From NCBI GenBank assembly GCA_963969495.1, contig OZ018324.1, positions 145,138,801 through 145,202,800 on the forward strand: a stretch of DNA of 64,000 nucleotides, written 5' to 3'. Of the stretch, positions 12,037-24,383 are shown one piece after another. Every line of letters starts with the position of its first letter. Within the stretch, counting starts at the first letter, position 1. Origin of the DNA: Ceratothoa steindachneri. Lineage: Eukaryota > Arthropoda > Malacostraca > Isopoda > Cymothoidae. The translations under genes and the position numbers were made by a program. Below the pieces are notes generated by a model. That model ran no database searches and was not told the DNA's origin. It worked only from the letters and a program-made list of their open reading frames with translations.

Positions 12037-12240
12037 CTGATTACTAGGGCAGTTAAAAGTCAATAAAGTCAACTTGTCTTTTACAAGACACTTTCCTCTA
12101 GAACAGCTATTAATGCATTAAAAATTAATGTAGGGGGTATAGTAACAAAGTTGATATGTAAAAAAAAAGTTAACTTTTATACATCAGGTCGACAAACTCT
12201 TTATGTCAAGAAAGTAAAAAATATAGAATAAAAATATTAT

Positions 12241-12592
12241 AGCTGGGTGCGACTTCAATTTGTTCAGGTGCTACTTTGCCTCCGGAACTGGTGCGACTGC
12301 GACTCTATTTTTGCCCCCTCCCTCCGTGCGACTTTGCGACTGCGACTTTTTTTCCTGGTGCGACTCTGCTAAATTACAGAAGTGAGCTTTAACGCGGTAA
12401 CAGAAACATCCTATTATAAAGCAGAAAAACATATAAAACAGCAGCGGCAATTTCTTTCAAAAAGGTAGTCCTTGTTCCTGTTCAAAGTCGCGGAAAATTG
12501 GCGGTGCGACTTTGCTTAGTACGACTTTTCCAAAACGTTTGGGACCTCGAAATTCATAATGCGACAGAGTCGCATAGTCGCAAAACCCAGCT
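12241..12592. mobile_element. MITE-like insert rich in GCGACT words
   Basis: The ends are inverted: AGCTGGGT then GCGACT on the left, and the reverse complement on the right reads AGCTGGGT, three extra bases, then GCGACT. The interior repeats TGCGACT many times on the + strand and AGTCGCA near the right end, and has no coding potential. It lies between the hAT left end and the transposase fragments, so it looks like a later insertion. I could not settle on a target duplication, so the class is open. Confidence 0.6.
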
Positions 12593-12736
12593 CTCAAAAA
12601 TATATCTGGTAACTTTTCGCCTACTAATTGGCAACTGATGGCCTACCAATTAGCAACTCTTGCCTTTTCCAGTTGCTGTTTAACGGCTATTGTGCGTGTT
12701 TGTGCTTGTATTTTGGTGGTCTCTTTGGCAGTTTTG

Positions 12737-13882
<1,146 letters not shown>

Positions 13883-13993
13883 GTAAGTAAAGTTTCATTC
13901 ATATCAGTCATTGAAAATAAAGTCAACTTCTGACAATTTTTAGGTCAACTTTTTCAATTCTTTAGGTCAAGTTTTTGCTGCCCTACTGATTAC

Positions 13994-14245
13994 ACATTTT
14001 GGCCGATGCCGAGCTTTGGTAAATTTTCAAATCATTAGGTAAAGCTCAACTATTATAGTCACCTATAATGCTCTTAGGAATGCCGAGGCTTCAAGACTAT
14101 AATGCTAATCACCTCACATTGCAATATGATTTCCAACCTTGCTTGCCTATCAGCGTGGATAATGCATCGACCAAATGATTCTTATTTAGGTTGGCCAAGC
14201 AAATTAGCAGAAAATATTAATATATTATTTTTTTGCATGCTATAT
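13994..14245. other. AT-rich spacer, nothing recognised
   Basis: Sequence between the hAT element and the truncated left edge of family A copy A2. No gene or repeat could be supported. Confidence 0.5.
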
Positions 14246-15621
14246 AGACACCCTTCTGGGAAGACTACTCGATTAATCGCAGGGGTCAAGTCATTTTCTG
14301 GGCCGCTGCCGCCAGAGAGCCCGCCCCGTGGTGCTTGGTCCGCATTTCAGGAAATGATTTCTCTATCTCAGTCGAGGAGTTTAGGTCTGTTGATGAGGCC
14401 GTTGAGTTCTCCGTCAACCTCATCGCCCTGGGCCTAACTACTATTCCTAGAACGTCTGGCCGTTTTGCACGCCGACCACTCTCGTGGTGGTCAGCGGAGT
14501 GTGAGACGGCCCTTAAATAGAAGCGTTATGCCTACATGCGCCATAAGCACCGCCCGAACGATTTCACTGTCGGTGAATTTTGTAGGGCTAGGTTCTGGTA
14601 TATTTCGATGCAAGCCCGCCGCTCTTCTTGGCGGGCATTCGTGTCTTCACTTTACGGGAAGACTCCTTTAGCAGAGGTGTGGAAGCGAATCAAAAGGATA
14701 CGGGGCAAGTTCTTGCAAGACCTCCCTCCCGTTCTCCAAGAGAATTTGAACGCAATCTCGGACCCCGTGTCCTTCGTGACAGCTTTCTCCGCGTTCTCTA
14801 GCCGAGATGCAGCTCCGCCAGCATTCAATGCCCGTCGTGATCTCGCGGAAGTCCGCCGACGGAACTTAACCTGCAGAGACGGAGAACCCTTCAACGACAG
14901 GTTTACTCTCAGTGAGTTGCGTTTCGCCCTCGTTTCGTGCATGGACACCGCCCCTGGCCCGGTCGATGTCCCGTACGCCATGCTTCGACACCTGGGTGAG
15001 CAAGGCATGGCCTTTCTGTTAGATTTGTTTAACAGGATATGGGTAGAGGGTATCGTTACTGGGCTCGCTTTCGCAAACTGGGGAGAGATCACTAACCCGT
15101 CCGGTTTCAGCCCAATCTCTCTAAACTCCTGCATGTGCAAGTTGATGGAGAAATTGGTAAATGTTATATTAGCCTTTTTTTCTGGACCACGGAGGCCAGC
15201 TGTCTTCTGCACAATGTGGCTTCCGCAAGTTCCACTCCATGCTGGACGCTCTTTCCCGACTGGAAAATGCCTTCCTACGTAGACAGCACTACGCCACGGT
15301 GTTTTTTCGATCTGGAGAAGGCGCATGATACCACATGGCGATACGGTATCATTGAGACTGTACGATGGGGGCGAGGGGACACCTCCCAATCTTTATATAT
15401 TCCGCCTATGGGTGATGAGAGCCCCCTCCGGCCCAATGGAGCAGAAAGAGGTTGTCCCGCAGGGAAGTGTCCTCAATGTCACACTATTTGCCCTGAGCAT
15501 CAACGGCAACACGTCGGTGCTGCCGGAAGATGTTCTCGCTACGCTCTACGTGGACGACCTTCCATCTCTTTTGGCGCGGCCCAGATGCCAACTCTGGAGC
15601 GTCGACTCCAATAGCCACTGA
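14246..15621 (+). mobile_element. Family A copy A2, 5' segment (endonuclease to RT)
   Basis: The segment begins inside the endonuclease (the DNA for RHPLWGD) and reads on the + strand through the linker into the RT, stopping just after the catalytic box YVDD (ATLYVDDLPS, about 15540). It breaks at AATAGCCACTGA (15610-15621). The missing continuation starts at 27528 with AATAGGCACTGA, so one family A element has been split by the B2 insertion. The left edge at 14246 is a 5' truncation; about 200 bp of endonuclease are also missing near 14300. Its catalytic box is intact, unlike that of A3, but the frames are broken. Confidence 0.88.
14338..15609 (+). pseudogene. ORF2 linker and RT fragment of A2
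   Basis: Recognisable blocks are FTVGEFCRARFWYIS (linker), ELRFALVSCMDTAPGPVDVPYAML, AFLLDLFNRIWVEG, CMCKLMEKLVNV, FDLEKAHDTTWRYG, VVPQGSVLN and ATLYVDDLPS. These are the fingers and palm motifs of an I-like RT. Several one-base shifts separate the blocks, so no continuous protein exists. The rest of ORF2 continues at 27540. Confidence 0.85.
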
Positions 15622-16150
15622 CTCCCGCCCTCTCTGGGATCTTATCTTCAGGGGTTGTTCCCAGAGTGGCTCTGGCCTTCTCGTGGCGAGGGGGGTCAGC
15701 CCTGGGCCCCTTAGGGGACCCATGGTGCTGCCAACAAGACTTTAAACATGTCCCTCTTTCTTTCCTCCTCTATTATGCTCTTCCACTGCCCTTTATTTCC
15801 CCCCTCTTCCTTCACCTATCTAGTGGTCCTTATCGATACCCGACCTCTGCTCGTTTAATGGATTGATTCTGAATTGTTCTTTCATGAAGGTGAAAGAGGC
15901 TGGGCATCTCCACCGCCTTCGGCTACCGCATGCCCCAAGGAGAAACCCATCGTTGGCCCCTATTCTCCGTGCGTAGGAGAACTCGGGGCAGCCTCTTAGG
16001 TTTCAAAAGATGGTGTGGTAGATCCGTATCCATTCTCCAAGAGGACATACCAGACGTAACTGATTGTATATTTGCAGTAGTGCCGGGTCTTTGTAGGCCT
16101 CCATGGTGGGGAGCCCCGAGGGAGAATGCGAAGTTTTTTTTCTTTTTGCA

Positions 16151-17870
16151 ATGGCTAGCCATAAACCAAAAACCTCCCCTTCTCGTAAGGATTCTCGTGC
16201 TAAACGTTCCTTAGTTCCCCTTTCGCCTTCACTCGCTCGTTAGACCCCTATTCCAACGAAGTAGATCCAGATCTAGATTATCCTCGCTTTCTTGTTATGA
16301 ATTCATCATCCGACATCCCACTTTCAAAAGTCGATGTGTTTGACGTCAATGAATCTTTTGAGTCCCGCTGTGGTGAACCCCGCCAGATGTGGTCAAGAGG
16401 AAGTGGTGATGTCGTAGTCGAGGTGTCATCCCACTCTCAACACAACATTGTGCGAAATCTATCTTCGATAGCTGAAATTCCAATAATTGTCTCGCCCCAT
16501 TCGCGTCTGAATTTTGTCAAAGGTGTCGTCCGTTCAAACGAACTAAGGGACTACGACCCCATCCGCCTTCAGAGTAAACTCAGTACCCAACATGTCACAC
16601 ACGTACACAGGCTAACTAAAACATTAGGCTCCACTAAAGTCCCAACCGCCACACTGATTTTAACATTTGAACGACAAGAACTGCTGCAGTATATTAAAGC
16701 TGGGTACCTTCGTGTCCCGGTAAGTCCTTACATCGAACTACCCAGACGCTGCTTCAATTGCAATCAATTTGGACATGTTGGCCGTGCCTGTCGGCACCCT
16801 CGCTCCTGCGTGAATTGTAGCTCTTACTACCATGGCCTCGAATGCACCAAAACACCCCGCTGTGCCAACTGCGGAGGTACCCACAGTGCTGCGTCAAAAC
16901 TCTACTCTATATTTTTATATGAAAAGGAAGTGCCTGCTTTGCGCGACTCCCTACGTCTAGATATAAAAGAGGCCCGCCAGCGTGCCCGAGCACAAACCTC
17001 ACCACTCGGCCGGTTCTTATCTGACGTTTTACGTGACGCCCGACCAGCCTGAAGAACTTCACCCTAGATCTACTCGCAGTGTCGAAAACATTCAGAATAT
17101 TCAGTCGAAGCATCGCTCTCATACTGAGATAACCAATGCAGCACCCCTCTCTCCAGCAGCTCTAGTTGGGAGAGACGCTCAGGATGAGACACTTGAAGAA
17201 ATCAGACGCTATTTGAAAGAATCCTCAATATTGACCAGTGAAAGTTCATCCACCCGGCCCCGAGACCCAAAGCCCAGTGATAAGAGGAAGGATTCCTCAC
17301 CCGGGTCATCGACCACCAATAAGCGGGCAGCCTCTGGAGCTGCTCCGGCCTAACCCCGAGAATCTTCAATGGACTACTCCCCTATGGCTGAACATTCTAT
17401 GCCCTTAAGTCCTTCGCGCCCTTCACAAGACTTAGCCCCATCCTGATCCAAACGATGGCAGATATACACCCCGCTCCACACTCCTCGCTCAGATCACCTG
17501 TTCGTTCCGCTCACCCTTCCAAGATCCGATGGAAGTAGTTGATACTCCAACATCACCAATCGTGCGGTTGGACCAACTCCTCAGACACCGAAAATCCCCT
17601 CGCCCCCTGAATCCGGATCTACCGGCCGAAAACCCCTTCTTGATCTTCCTTTTCCGGCAGGTTTTGAGCCCGAATTAAAATCAAGGGCCTCGGTTGTTCT
17701 CCAAAACCAAAGAAAAAAAACCCAGTTACTGCTCCATCTAGGATCTCTCCCCCTGCAAAAGCAGGCTCCTCAAAATCAGCTCTACGTCTCCTAAGCTCTT
17801 TGGGACGAACCTCAAATACAATATCGGCCTCAAAAGAGAAAAAGATATCCACAGTGGTATCTAATCGTCA
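16151..17870 (+). pseudogene. Family B ORF1 of copy B2, frameshifted
   Basis: The start is the ATG at 16151 (MASHKPKTSPSRKDSRAK), equivalent to the start at 4606 in B1. One base is lost near 16220. The main block is open from 16297 to 17052 and contains three zinc knuckles: CFNCNQFGHVGRAC, CVNCSSYYHGLEC and CANCGGTHSAASK (last Cys lost). The C-terminal Ser/Pro region continues in a second frame (16982-17353), ending at a premature stop, and further on in pieces up to about 17870. It is the same protein as in B1, less decayed in the first knuckle but with more frame changes. Confidence 0.85.
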
Positions 17871-17885
17871 CACATATCTTTCATT

Positions 17886-20800
17886 TTACAATGGAATTGT
17901 CAAGGGATTCTTCCAAAGTGGGAAGAACTCAAAATTATTTTGACGACTCTCCACCCCGCTGTTATTTGTCTTCAGGAGAATATACTGGGTATACGGCCCA
18001 TTCCGCCGGTACCCGGCTTTCTCACTTTCAACTCTATTGCTCCTGCTGGAAGCCTCTCTCATGGATGGGGGGGGGGGTCAATCATGGTATCTTCATCCCA
18101 CCATGTTTCTCCCATCTCCCTACATACTACCCTCCAAGCTGTTGCCGTGAGGGTTTTTCTTACTAAGCTTTTTACCGTTTGCTCTATTTACCTACCCCCT
18201 TGTTTATCATTGTCAAGACTCGACCTTTTAGAACTTATAGACCTATTGCCCTCCCCATTCTTATTACTAGGAGATTTTAACGCCTTAACGCCCATCACCC
18301 ATACTGGGGTGACATCACTCGAAATGCCAAAGGCAGTGTTTTAGAGTCTCTTTTATTATCTGACTTTCTTTGTGTTTTAAACACTGGTGATTTTACCTCG
18401 TATCATGTCCAGACGGACTCTTTTTAGCTATGCTGACCTGTCTGTTTGTGTCCCTGATTGCTTCACGGAATTTCGATGGTCAATTCTTGACGATCTCCAT
18501 GGGGGTGACCACTTCCCTATTGTCTTGTCGGCCCTTCAAGTTAGCCCTCATACAACCATGCCCCTTAAGTGGGACTTAGGTCACGCAGATTGGTAAGGTT
18601 TCCAAGAGGCGTCCTTCACAAATGCATACTTGGGGACCTTCAATGGAGTGGACGCGGCAGCAGAATACTTTACATCGACTATCTACAATGCAGCAACACA
18701 GACCATCCCACGGAAGTGACCTGCCACGGGCCGCTCAACCGTACCCTGGTAGACCTCGACGTGTGCAACAGCTATCAAACATTACAAGTTAGCCCATGCC
18801 CGATTCCGAAAGAACCCAACTTTATGCAACAAGGTGACCGAAACCGAGCTCGTGCGCTTCGCCAAAACTCTTCGTCAGGCTCGCCGAAATTCATGGCGCC
18901 GTTACGTTTCATCAATTTCCTCTATGACACCTACCGCTAAGATCTGGAAGAGGATTAATTAGATCAGGGGCCATTATGCTAATCATCATAGCCCCACACT
19001 CAACTTAGACGGTTCCTTGGAGTATGACGGCCTGGCGGTAAGCTATGCTTTGGTTGACCATTTTCCCGCCGTCAACAGTGTCAGCCGTTACGATAAGGCT
19101 TTTCAATCCTACAAATCAAAGGAAGAATCTCATTCTCTCAACTTAACAAAAAAAATCTAACCTTCCATATAACCCTCTATTCAGCATCCATGAGCTGCAT
19201 AGCGCTTTGTCCCTTTGCAGATCTACTTTCCCTGGCCTTGATGAGATCCATTTCGATATGATTCGGCACCTACATCCGCACTCTACTCTCTTCTTACTTG
19301 ATTTGTACAACCTTATATGGGTGAAGGGCTTTTGCCCGTCATCATGGCGCATTGGGATCATCCTTCCCTTTGTCAAACCGGGCAGGGAGGGTTTGGATGC
19401 AGATCACTACCGCCCTATTGCTCTCACCAGCTGCTTGAGTAAGTTGCTGGAAAAAATGATATTGGAGCGCCTAAACTGGTTCCTAGAAATCAATCACCTT
19501 CTCTCTCCATCTCAATGTGGCTTCGGGAAAGGTCATTGTACCCTTGACCTACTAGTATATTTCGAGGGATCGGTCCGGAAAGCTTTCTCATTAAAGCACC
19601 GAGTTCTGGCCATATTTTTCGATATTGAGAAAGCCTACGACACAGCATGGAGATACGGCATCTTGAAGCAGCTATACGCCTGGGGGATGAGGGGCCTTTT
19701 ACCTTCACTTATTCAAAGTTTTTTTAGCATCTCGATCCTTCAAGGTACGTGTTGGAGGCGCATACTCTGACCTGCAACCTCAAGAGGAAGGAGTTCCTCA
19801 GGGCAGTGTTTTAAGTGTCTTATGTTTTATAATTGCCATCAATGATATTATTTCGTCTCTCCCAGAGGGTGTATCGGCAACTCTGTTTGTCGATAATTTA
19901 GCACTATACTGTTCTTCACCTCGCCTTCGATCAGCAGCGCCTCGGCTACAACTGGCGGTCGATGCTGTATCCAAAAGAGCACAACTTAAGGGATTCCGCT
20001 TTTCCACGAACAAAACCAAAGCAATGTATTTCCACCGAGGCACAGGGATTCTTGTTTCGCCATCTATCTCCCTACAAGGCGAAGATATAGAGTTTGTCTC
20101 CGAGTTTCGGTTCCTTGGCGTAACTCTCGATCCAAAGTTATCCTGGTTACCACACCTACGCCGACTTCGAACAGGCTGTCTGCAGGCTCTAGACATTTTG
20201 AAAGTCCTCTCACACACTTCGTGGGGCAGCGACCAACAAACATTGTGGACATTATACACACCCCTCGTCCAATCCAAATTGGATTATGGTTGTCAATTTA
20301 CTCATCCACTTTCCCTTCAGCCCTTAAATTGCTGAACCCCATTCGAACCTCGGAGTTCGCCTTTCTAGTGGATCCTTCCGTACTTCTTTTGTCAACAGCC
20401 TTCAATGCGAGAGGAGTACTCTGTTTGCCCTTCCATAGACTTCAAATCTGCATGCGATACCTCTGCCGAGTACAGCAAGCCCCTGTATCAGAAGTCTACA
20501 GATGCCTGTATGCTGCCGAATCAACGGCGGCATATGATAAGTTGCCATCTTTACCCCGCCCTTTGAACCTTCGCATAGGAGATCATCTCTCTAACCTTGG
20601 TGCTCCAAGGATCCTTACCCTTCCATCCTTACTGACCCCTAGTTGGCGTGTTCCTCTCCCCACAGTATGTATCAACATATGGAGCCTGGAGAAGTCCTCC
20701 ATGGACCCTCGCATCATTAAGAGCCTGTTCCTAGAGCTGTACGGGTGCGAAAAATGTTTCAGAGAAAAATTCCTTCCAACTCGATAATATAAATAGCTGA

Positions 20801-21988
20801 TAAATTTACCAAATCAAAACGTTGGTCGTGAGGCTAGAGTATTTGCGTTTAAATGCAACGGTACCGCGTTTGAAACTCAACAGTCCGAAAACTTTTATAA
20901 AGATCTGTCAAGAAACAAAGCGGCTTGAACGACTATCTCATCAAGAAGCACAAAGAAATCGGCATCACAAGATAAATGGAAGAAATAGGAAGATGCATCA
21001 AGAAAGAAAAACAAAGATTAAGGACTAACCCAGCCAAGACGAATAGGAAGTCAAGAAAAGTGAAGACAGGCGTTTGAAGGGCCAACTTAAAGAAATAAGG
21101 AAGAAATAGTCAAGTGAAAAGAAAATGATATGCCCCCTCCCCCCCGTCCATAGAGCATTCGATCTCATAAACAATGCTGCCCACTATACACGGATAGCTC
21201 TAAGTCGGACGGTAGCGTGGGTGCCGCCGCCATCTACCCAGGAGGAGAATTCCTAACTCTATCTTTGCCGCCAGTAGCATCCATTTTTACTGCTGAGCTC
21301 TCAGCAATCCTTTTAGCCTTTAGACTCATCCAAATTTGACCTTTTAGCGATTTTGTCATTTTTTCCGACTCAAGGAGTGTCTTACAGTCAATTAGATCCT
21401 TTAATGCGTCCCATCCCCTGGTCACAGAAATTTGCAACTGGCTGATCCAAAATGCATCCCGATATAGAATTATTTTTTGTGGGGGTCCTGGGCAACGAGA
21501 GGGCTGATCGGCTGGCCCGCTCAGCACACTCTGTGTCGTCGGAGAACACTGCTCTGCCTTTTAGGGACTACTTTCCTTCAATAAGAAAATATATTTTTCA
21601 ACTGTGGCAGAATGAATGGGGTGACTGTTCATCATCCATACTATACAAAATTCAAAACTCTATTCGCTCTTAGCCCTCGAGTCGTCATATAATGCGGTCG
21701 TTGGAGGTGGCCTTTTGCCTAGTTCGCATTGGCCACACGAGACTTACTCACGGCCATCTTGTTTCGGGTGATGCTTATATCAGCCCTTGCTGTCGTTTTT
21801 GCGGTGGGGACCAATCGGTTGCCCACCTTTTATTGGATTGTAGCTATTTTGCCATTCTCCGGTTGTCCTGTTTCCCGACCCTTTTAACTATTCCTCAACA
21901 CACCCGTCTTCGATTCATATTGGCGGAGGAATTGTTGGGTCTGAGTCAGTTATGGTATTCTCTTTCTAGTTTTGCAGGCTGGGTTTAA
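17886..21988 (+). pseudogene. Family B ORF2 of copy B2, frameshifted, catalytic box mutated
   Basis: Endonuclease blocks run from about 17886 to 18590 (VICLQENILG, YWGDITRNAKG, HGGDHFPIVLSAL). RT runs from about 19207 (PLCRSTFPGLDEIHFDMI) through HYRPIALTSC, SQCGFGKGHCTLD, FFDIEKAYDTAWRYG and VPQGSVLSV. The catalytic box reads FVDN at 19885-19896, so the second Asp is Asn and the enzyme would be dead even with frames repaired. RNase H starts near 21185 (YTDSS) just right of a 413-bp insert, and the Cys/His tail CCRFCGGDQSVAHLLLDC is at about 21788-21842. Multiple frameshifts occur. Confidence 0.87.
20738..21150. mobile_element. Solo-LTR-like insertion in B2 (TG...CA ends, 6-bp duplication)
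   Basis: Relative to B1 (near 9018), 413 bp plus a six-base duplication have been added in the RT-RNase H linker. The insert starts TGTACGGG and ends CCCGTCCA, inverted ends matching in seven of eight bases with the TG/CA that LTRs show. TAGAGC is repeated exactly on both sides (20732-20737 and 21151-21156). There is no coding frame; the right half is purine-rich. A solo LTR left by recombination explains this best. A MITE with 8-bp ends is an alternative. Confidence 0.75.
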
Positions 21989-21996
21989 GTGATCAG

Positions 21997-23582
21997 CTGA
22001 AAGAAAAATATATATTTATATGCCTGAAGTGAAGCACAGCAAGATATGCAGCCAGGAGTTCCCTGTCATAAGTGGAGTACGCCTCCTGCGTCTTATTCAA
22101 CTTCCCGGAGAAGAATGCCACTGGCTGGAGAGACCCATCCACCATCTGATGGAGCGCAGTACCAACTGCGAATTGGGAGCTGTCCGTGACCAATTGGTAC
22201 GGAGAGTCATTGTGTAATGGGTGGCGTAACTTAACGGAGTTCGCCAGGGCCTCCTTAATAGCTTCAAATGCTTTTCGAGCAGCATCATTCCAAACTAGTT
22301 GCCGAGCCTAAGGTTGAAACCGTGCGAGTTCAGTCAGAGGGGCAGCAATTGCAGCAAATTTAGGCATCATACGCCTGTAAAAATCTAACATGCCCAAATA
22401 TCGACGAGGTTCTTTGAAATCAGATGGTAAGGGTATTTCGGTGATCTCTGAGACCTTCCTAGCTGGAGGGCTCAAACCTGCAGCTGAGACATAGTGGCCC
22501 AGGTAGTCGATTTCTTCCTTCATAAACTCGCACTTTTCCATAGAAATTCGAAGGTTGTTCTCTGCCAATATTTCGAAAACTTGCTTTATATGTTCCACAT
22601 GCTCGTCTATATTCTCCGAAAATATCAAGATGTCGTCAACATACACAAAAACGAACGCCAAGCCTCGAAATAAATTGGCCATGTGGCGTTGGAAGATGCA
22701 ACTAGCATTCTTTAGACCAAACGGTAGCCTTAAAAATTCCCACAGCCCAAAGGGAGTTGAGACAGCTCTCTTCTCGATGTCCGCTGGATTCATTGGAATC
22801 TGGTGGTAGGCTCGTACTAAATCCAGGCGAGAGAAGACTTTCTTGCCATGGAGATGGTCTACCATGCTCTGAATCCTTGGCAAGGGATATCTGTCCGCTT
22901 TGGTCTTCGCATTGAGGGACCGAAAGTCACCTACCACTCTATACTCGCCTGGGGTCTTCTTATGCACCATGTGAATGGGTGAAGACCAAGAAGATTTCGA
23001 CTGCCGCACCACACCTTCTTTCAACAGAGTCTCGAAAGTTGCTTTTGCAATTTGTAGTTTCTCCATTGGAAGTGGTCTGGGGCGAGCGAAAGCTGGCGGG
23101 GCGCTACCCGTCTCAATTGTGCGAACCACCGAATTAGCTGGTGGTGAACAAACGTCAACACACTTCGGGTTATAAACACCCTCATATTTTCGGAGAACTG
23201 TCCTCTCAAAAAGCCCCACGATTTCCGTTCGTAGGAGCGAATAATTCTGCGATGAGAGTATGGCAGCTGGGAGGCGATCGACCGTCTCGGGAGGTAACGC
23301 AGCCAGAATATGGTAAAATTTCGTCTCTCGCTGTATCCTCGAAATGTGGAATTGCGCCTCCACAATTTTAAACCATCCTACGACTGCTGCTTCATTAAAA
23401 ACAGGAGGTCTGATACAGATCGCGTTCGCGAGTTCCACTTCCTGGTGTGGGTGAAATTGAGCAGCTTGTTGAAGTCTTGATGCGTCACCTAGCGAATTCA
23501 TTTTGTAGAATGATCACTTATATTGTTCGTCGAAGAGAGGTCACCAGTTGTAGGGGGTCTGAAGGAAAATATATATTTATAT
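21997..23582 (-). mobile_element. Gypsy-type LTR retrotransposon remnant
   Basis: On the minus strand the order is an LTR end, a primer-binding-like site, a short gag start, RT and a truncated RNase H. The plus-strand sequence GGTCACCAGT at 23539-23548 gives TGGTGACC on the minus strand, a common primer-binding sequence in Gypsy elements. It directly follows the probable LTR end ...CCCCCTACA (plus strand TGTAGGGGG from 23550). A 24-25 bp sequence next to that LTR end (23559-23582) recurs almost exactly at 21997-22021, right where RNase H breaks off. This suggests that only the tip of the second LTR survives. Confidence 0.7.
22022..23501 (-). pseudogene. Gypsy gag-pol fusion remnant (gag start, RT, partial RNase H)
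   Basis: Translation starts at the ATG read from 23501. About 110 residues look like a Gypsy gag N-terminus (VGWFKIVEAQFHISRI, FYHILAALPPETVDRLPA). The frame then runs directly into RT, so the rest of gag and the protease are deleted. RT blocks are PIHMVHKKTPGEYRVVGDFR, YPLPRIQSMVDHLHGKKVFS, LDLVRAYHQIPM and the intact catalytic FVYVDDILIF, down to the thumb. The frame ends at 22308. RNase H follows in other frames (VTDSSQFAVGTALHQ, YSTYDRELLAAYLAV) and stops at about 22022. No integrase is present. Confidence 0.88.
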
Positions 23583-24383
23583 CTGGATTCTTTATTCCTG
23601 TATATTATAGCCGGAATAAGCTTTTAAAATGGTGAACAAGGAATATAATTTTTCTTATTAGAATAACAATAAAATTTCAGATTCTGACTGATTTTTACAC
23701 AAAAATTCACCTATATAAATAGTAATTTCATCTAAACTTAACTATAATATTTTAACCAATCAGGCGCCAGGATAGATTTAAAGTGTTCCTAACGCTCCAA
23801 CCGCTTACACTTAAACACCCCCGACCAAAAAATCTATGACCAAAAAAGAAGACAAAAGAGGCGAAGTGCCCAAAACACAAACATAAATTAAATAAGAATT
23901 TATAAAAAAGAGGCGTAGTGCCCAACGAAACAATAAAAAGAAATGAAATAAAATAAGTCAAGCAAATGGGGCGAAATGTCCACAAAGGCGAAAACAAAAT
24001 ATAAATAAAAAATAAATAAAGTAAAGCTAACGAGTTATCAAAATTATATTTAAAAGGCTTGCATGCCTTACATAACGACGGAGGAAAAAGTTTTATATAT
24101 AGAGATTATTTATACATATAAAGATATATATATATATATAAGAAAAAGCAAAAACAAAACAAAACAAGGCAAGAGTAGTGAACTACTACAGGAAGGTCAG
24201 CTAACGCTGACCCAACGAAAATGGAGCGAGAAAACAAAACTTGAAAAAAGAAACATGCCTGGGATGCCCTCTGCTCCAGGGCAATAACAAATCTCCTTCA
24301 ACACTATCTACAACTACTGCACATTTTCACCACTTATTCCATCACATCACATCACACATCATTTCCGATTTTTTAGAGTAATA
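23583..24383. other. AT-rich non-coding stretch with a degenerate three-copy repeat
   Basis: The words GGCGAAGTGCCC (near 23870), GGCGTAGTGCCC (near 23912) and GGCGAAATGTCC (near 23970) recur at roughly 40-60 bp spacing. The start could be LTR sequence of the Gypsy remnant. No gene was found. Confidence 0.5.

Noticed and set aside
14652..15389. 245-codon minus-strand frame
   Set aside because: Antisense of the A2 RT region. The plus strand carries the recognisable RT motifs.
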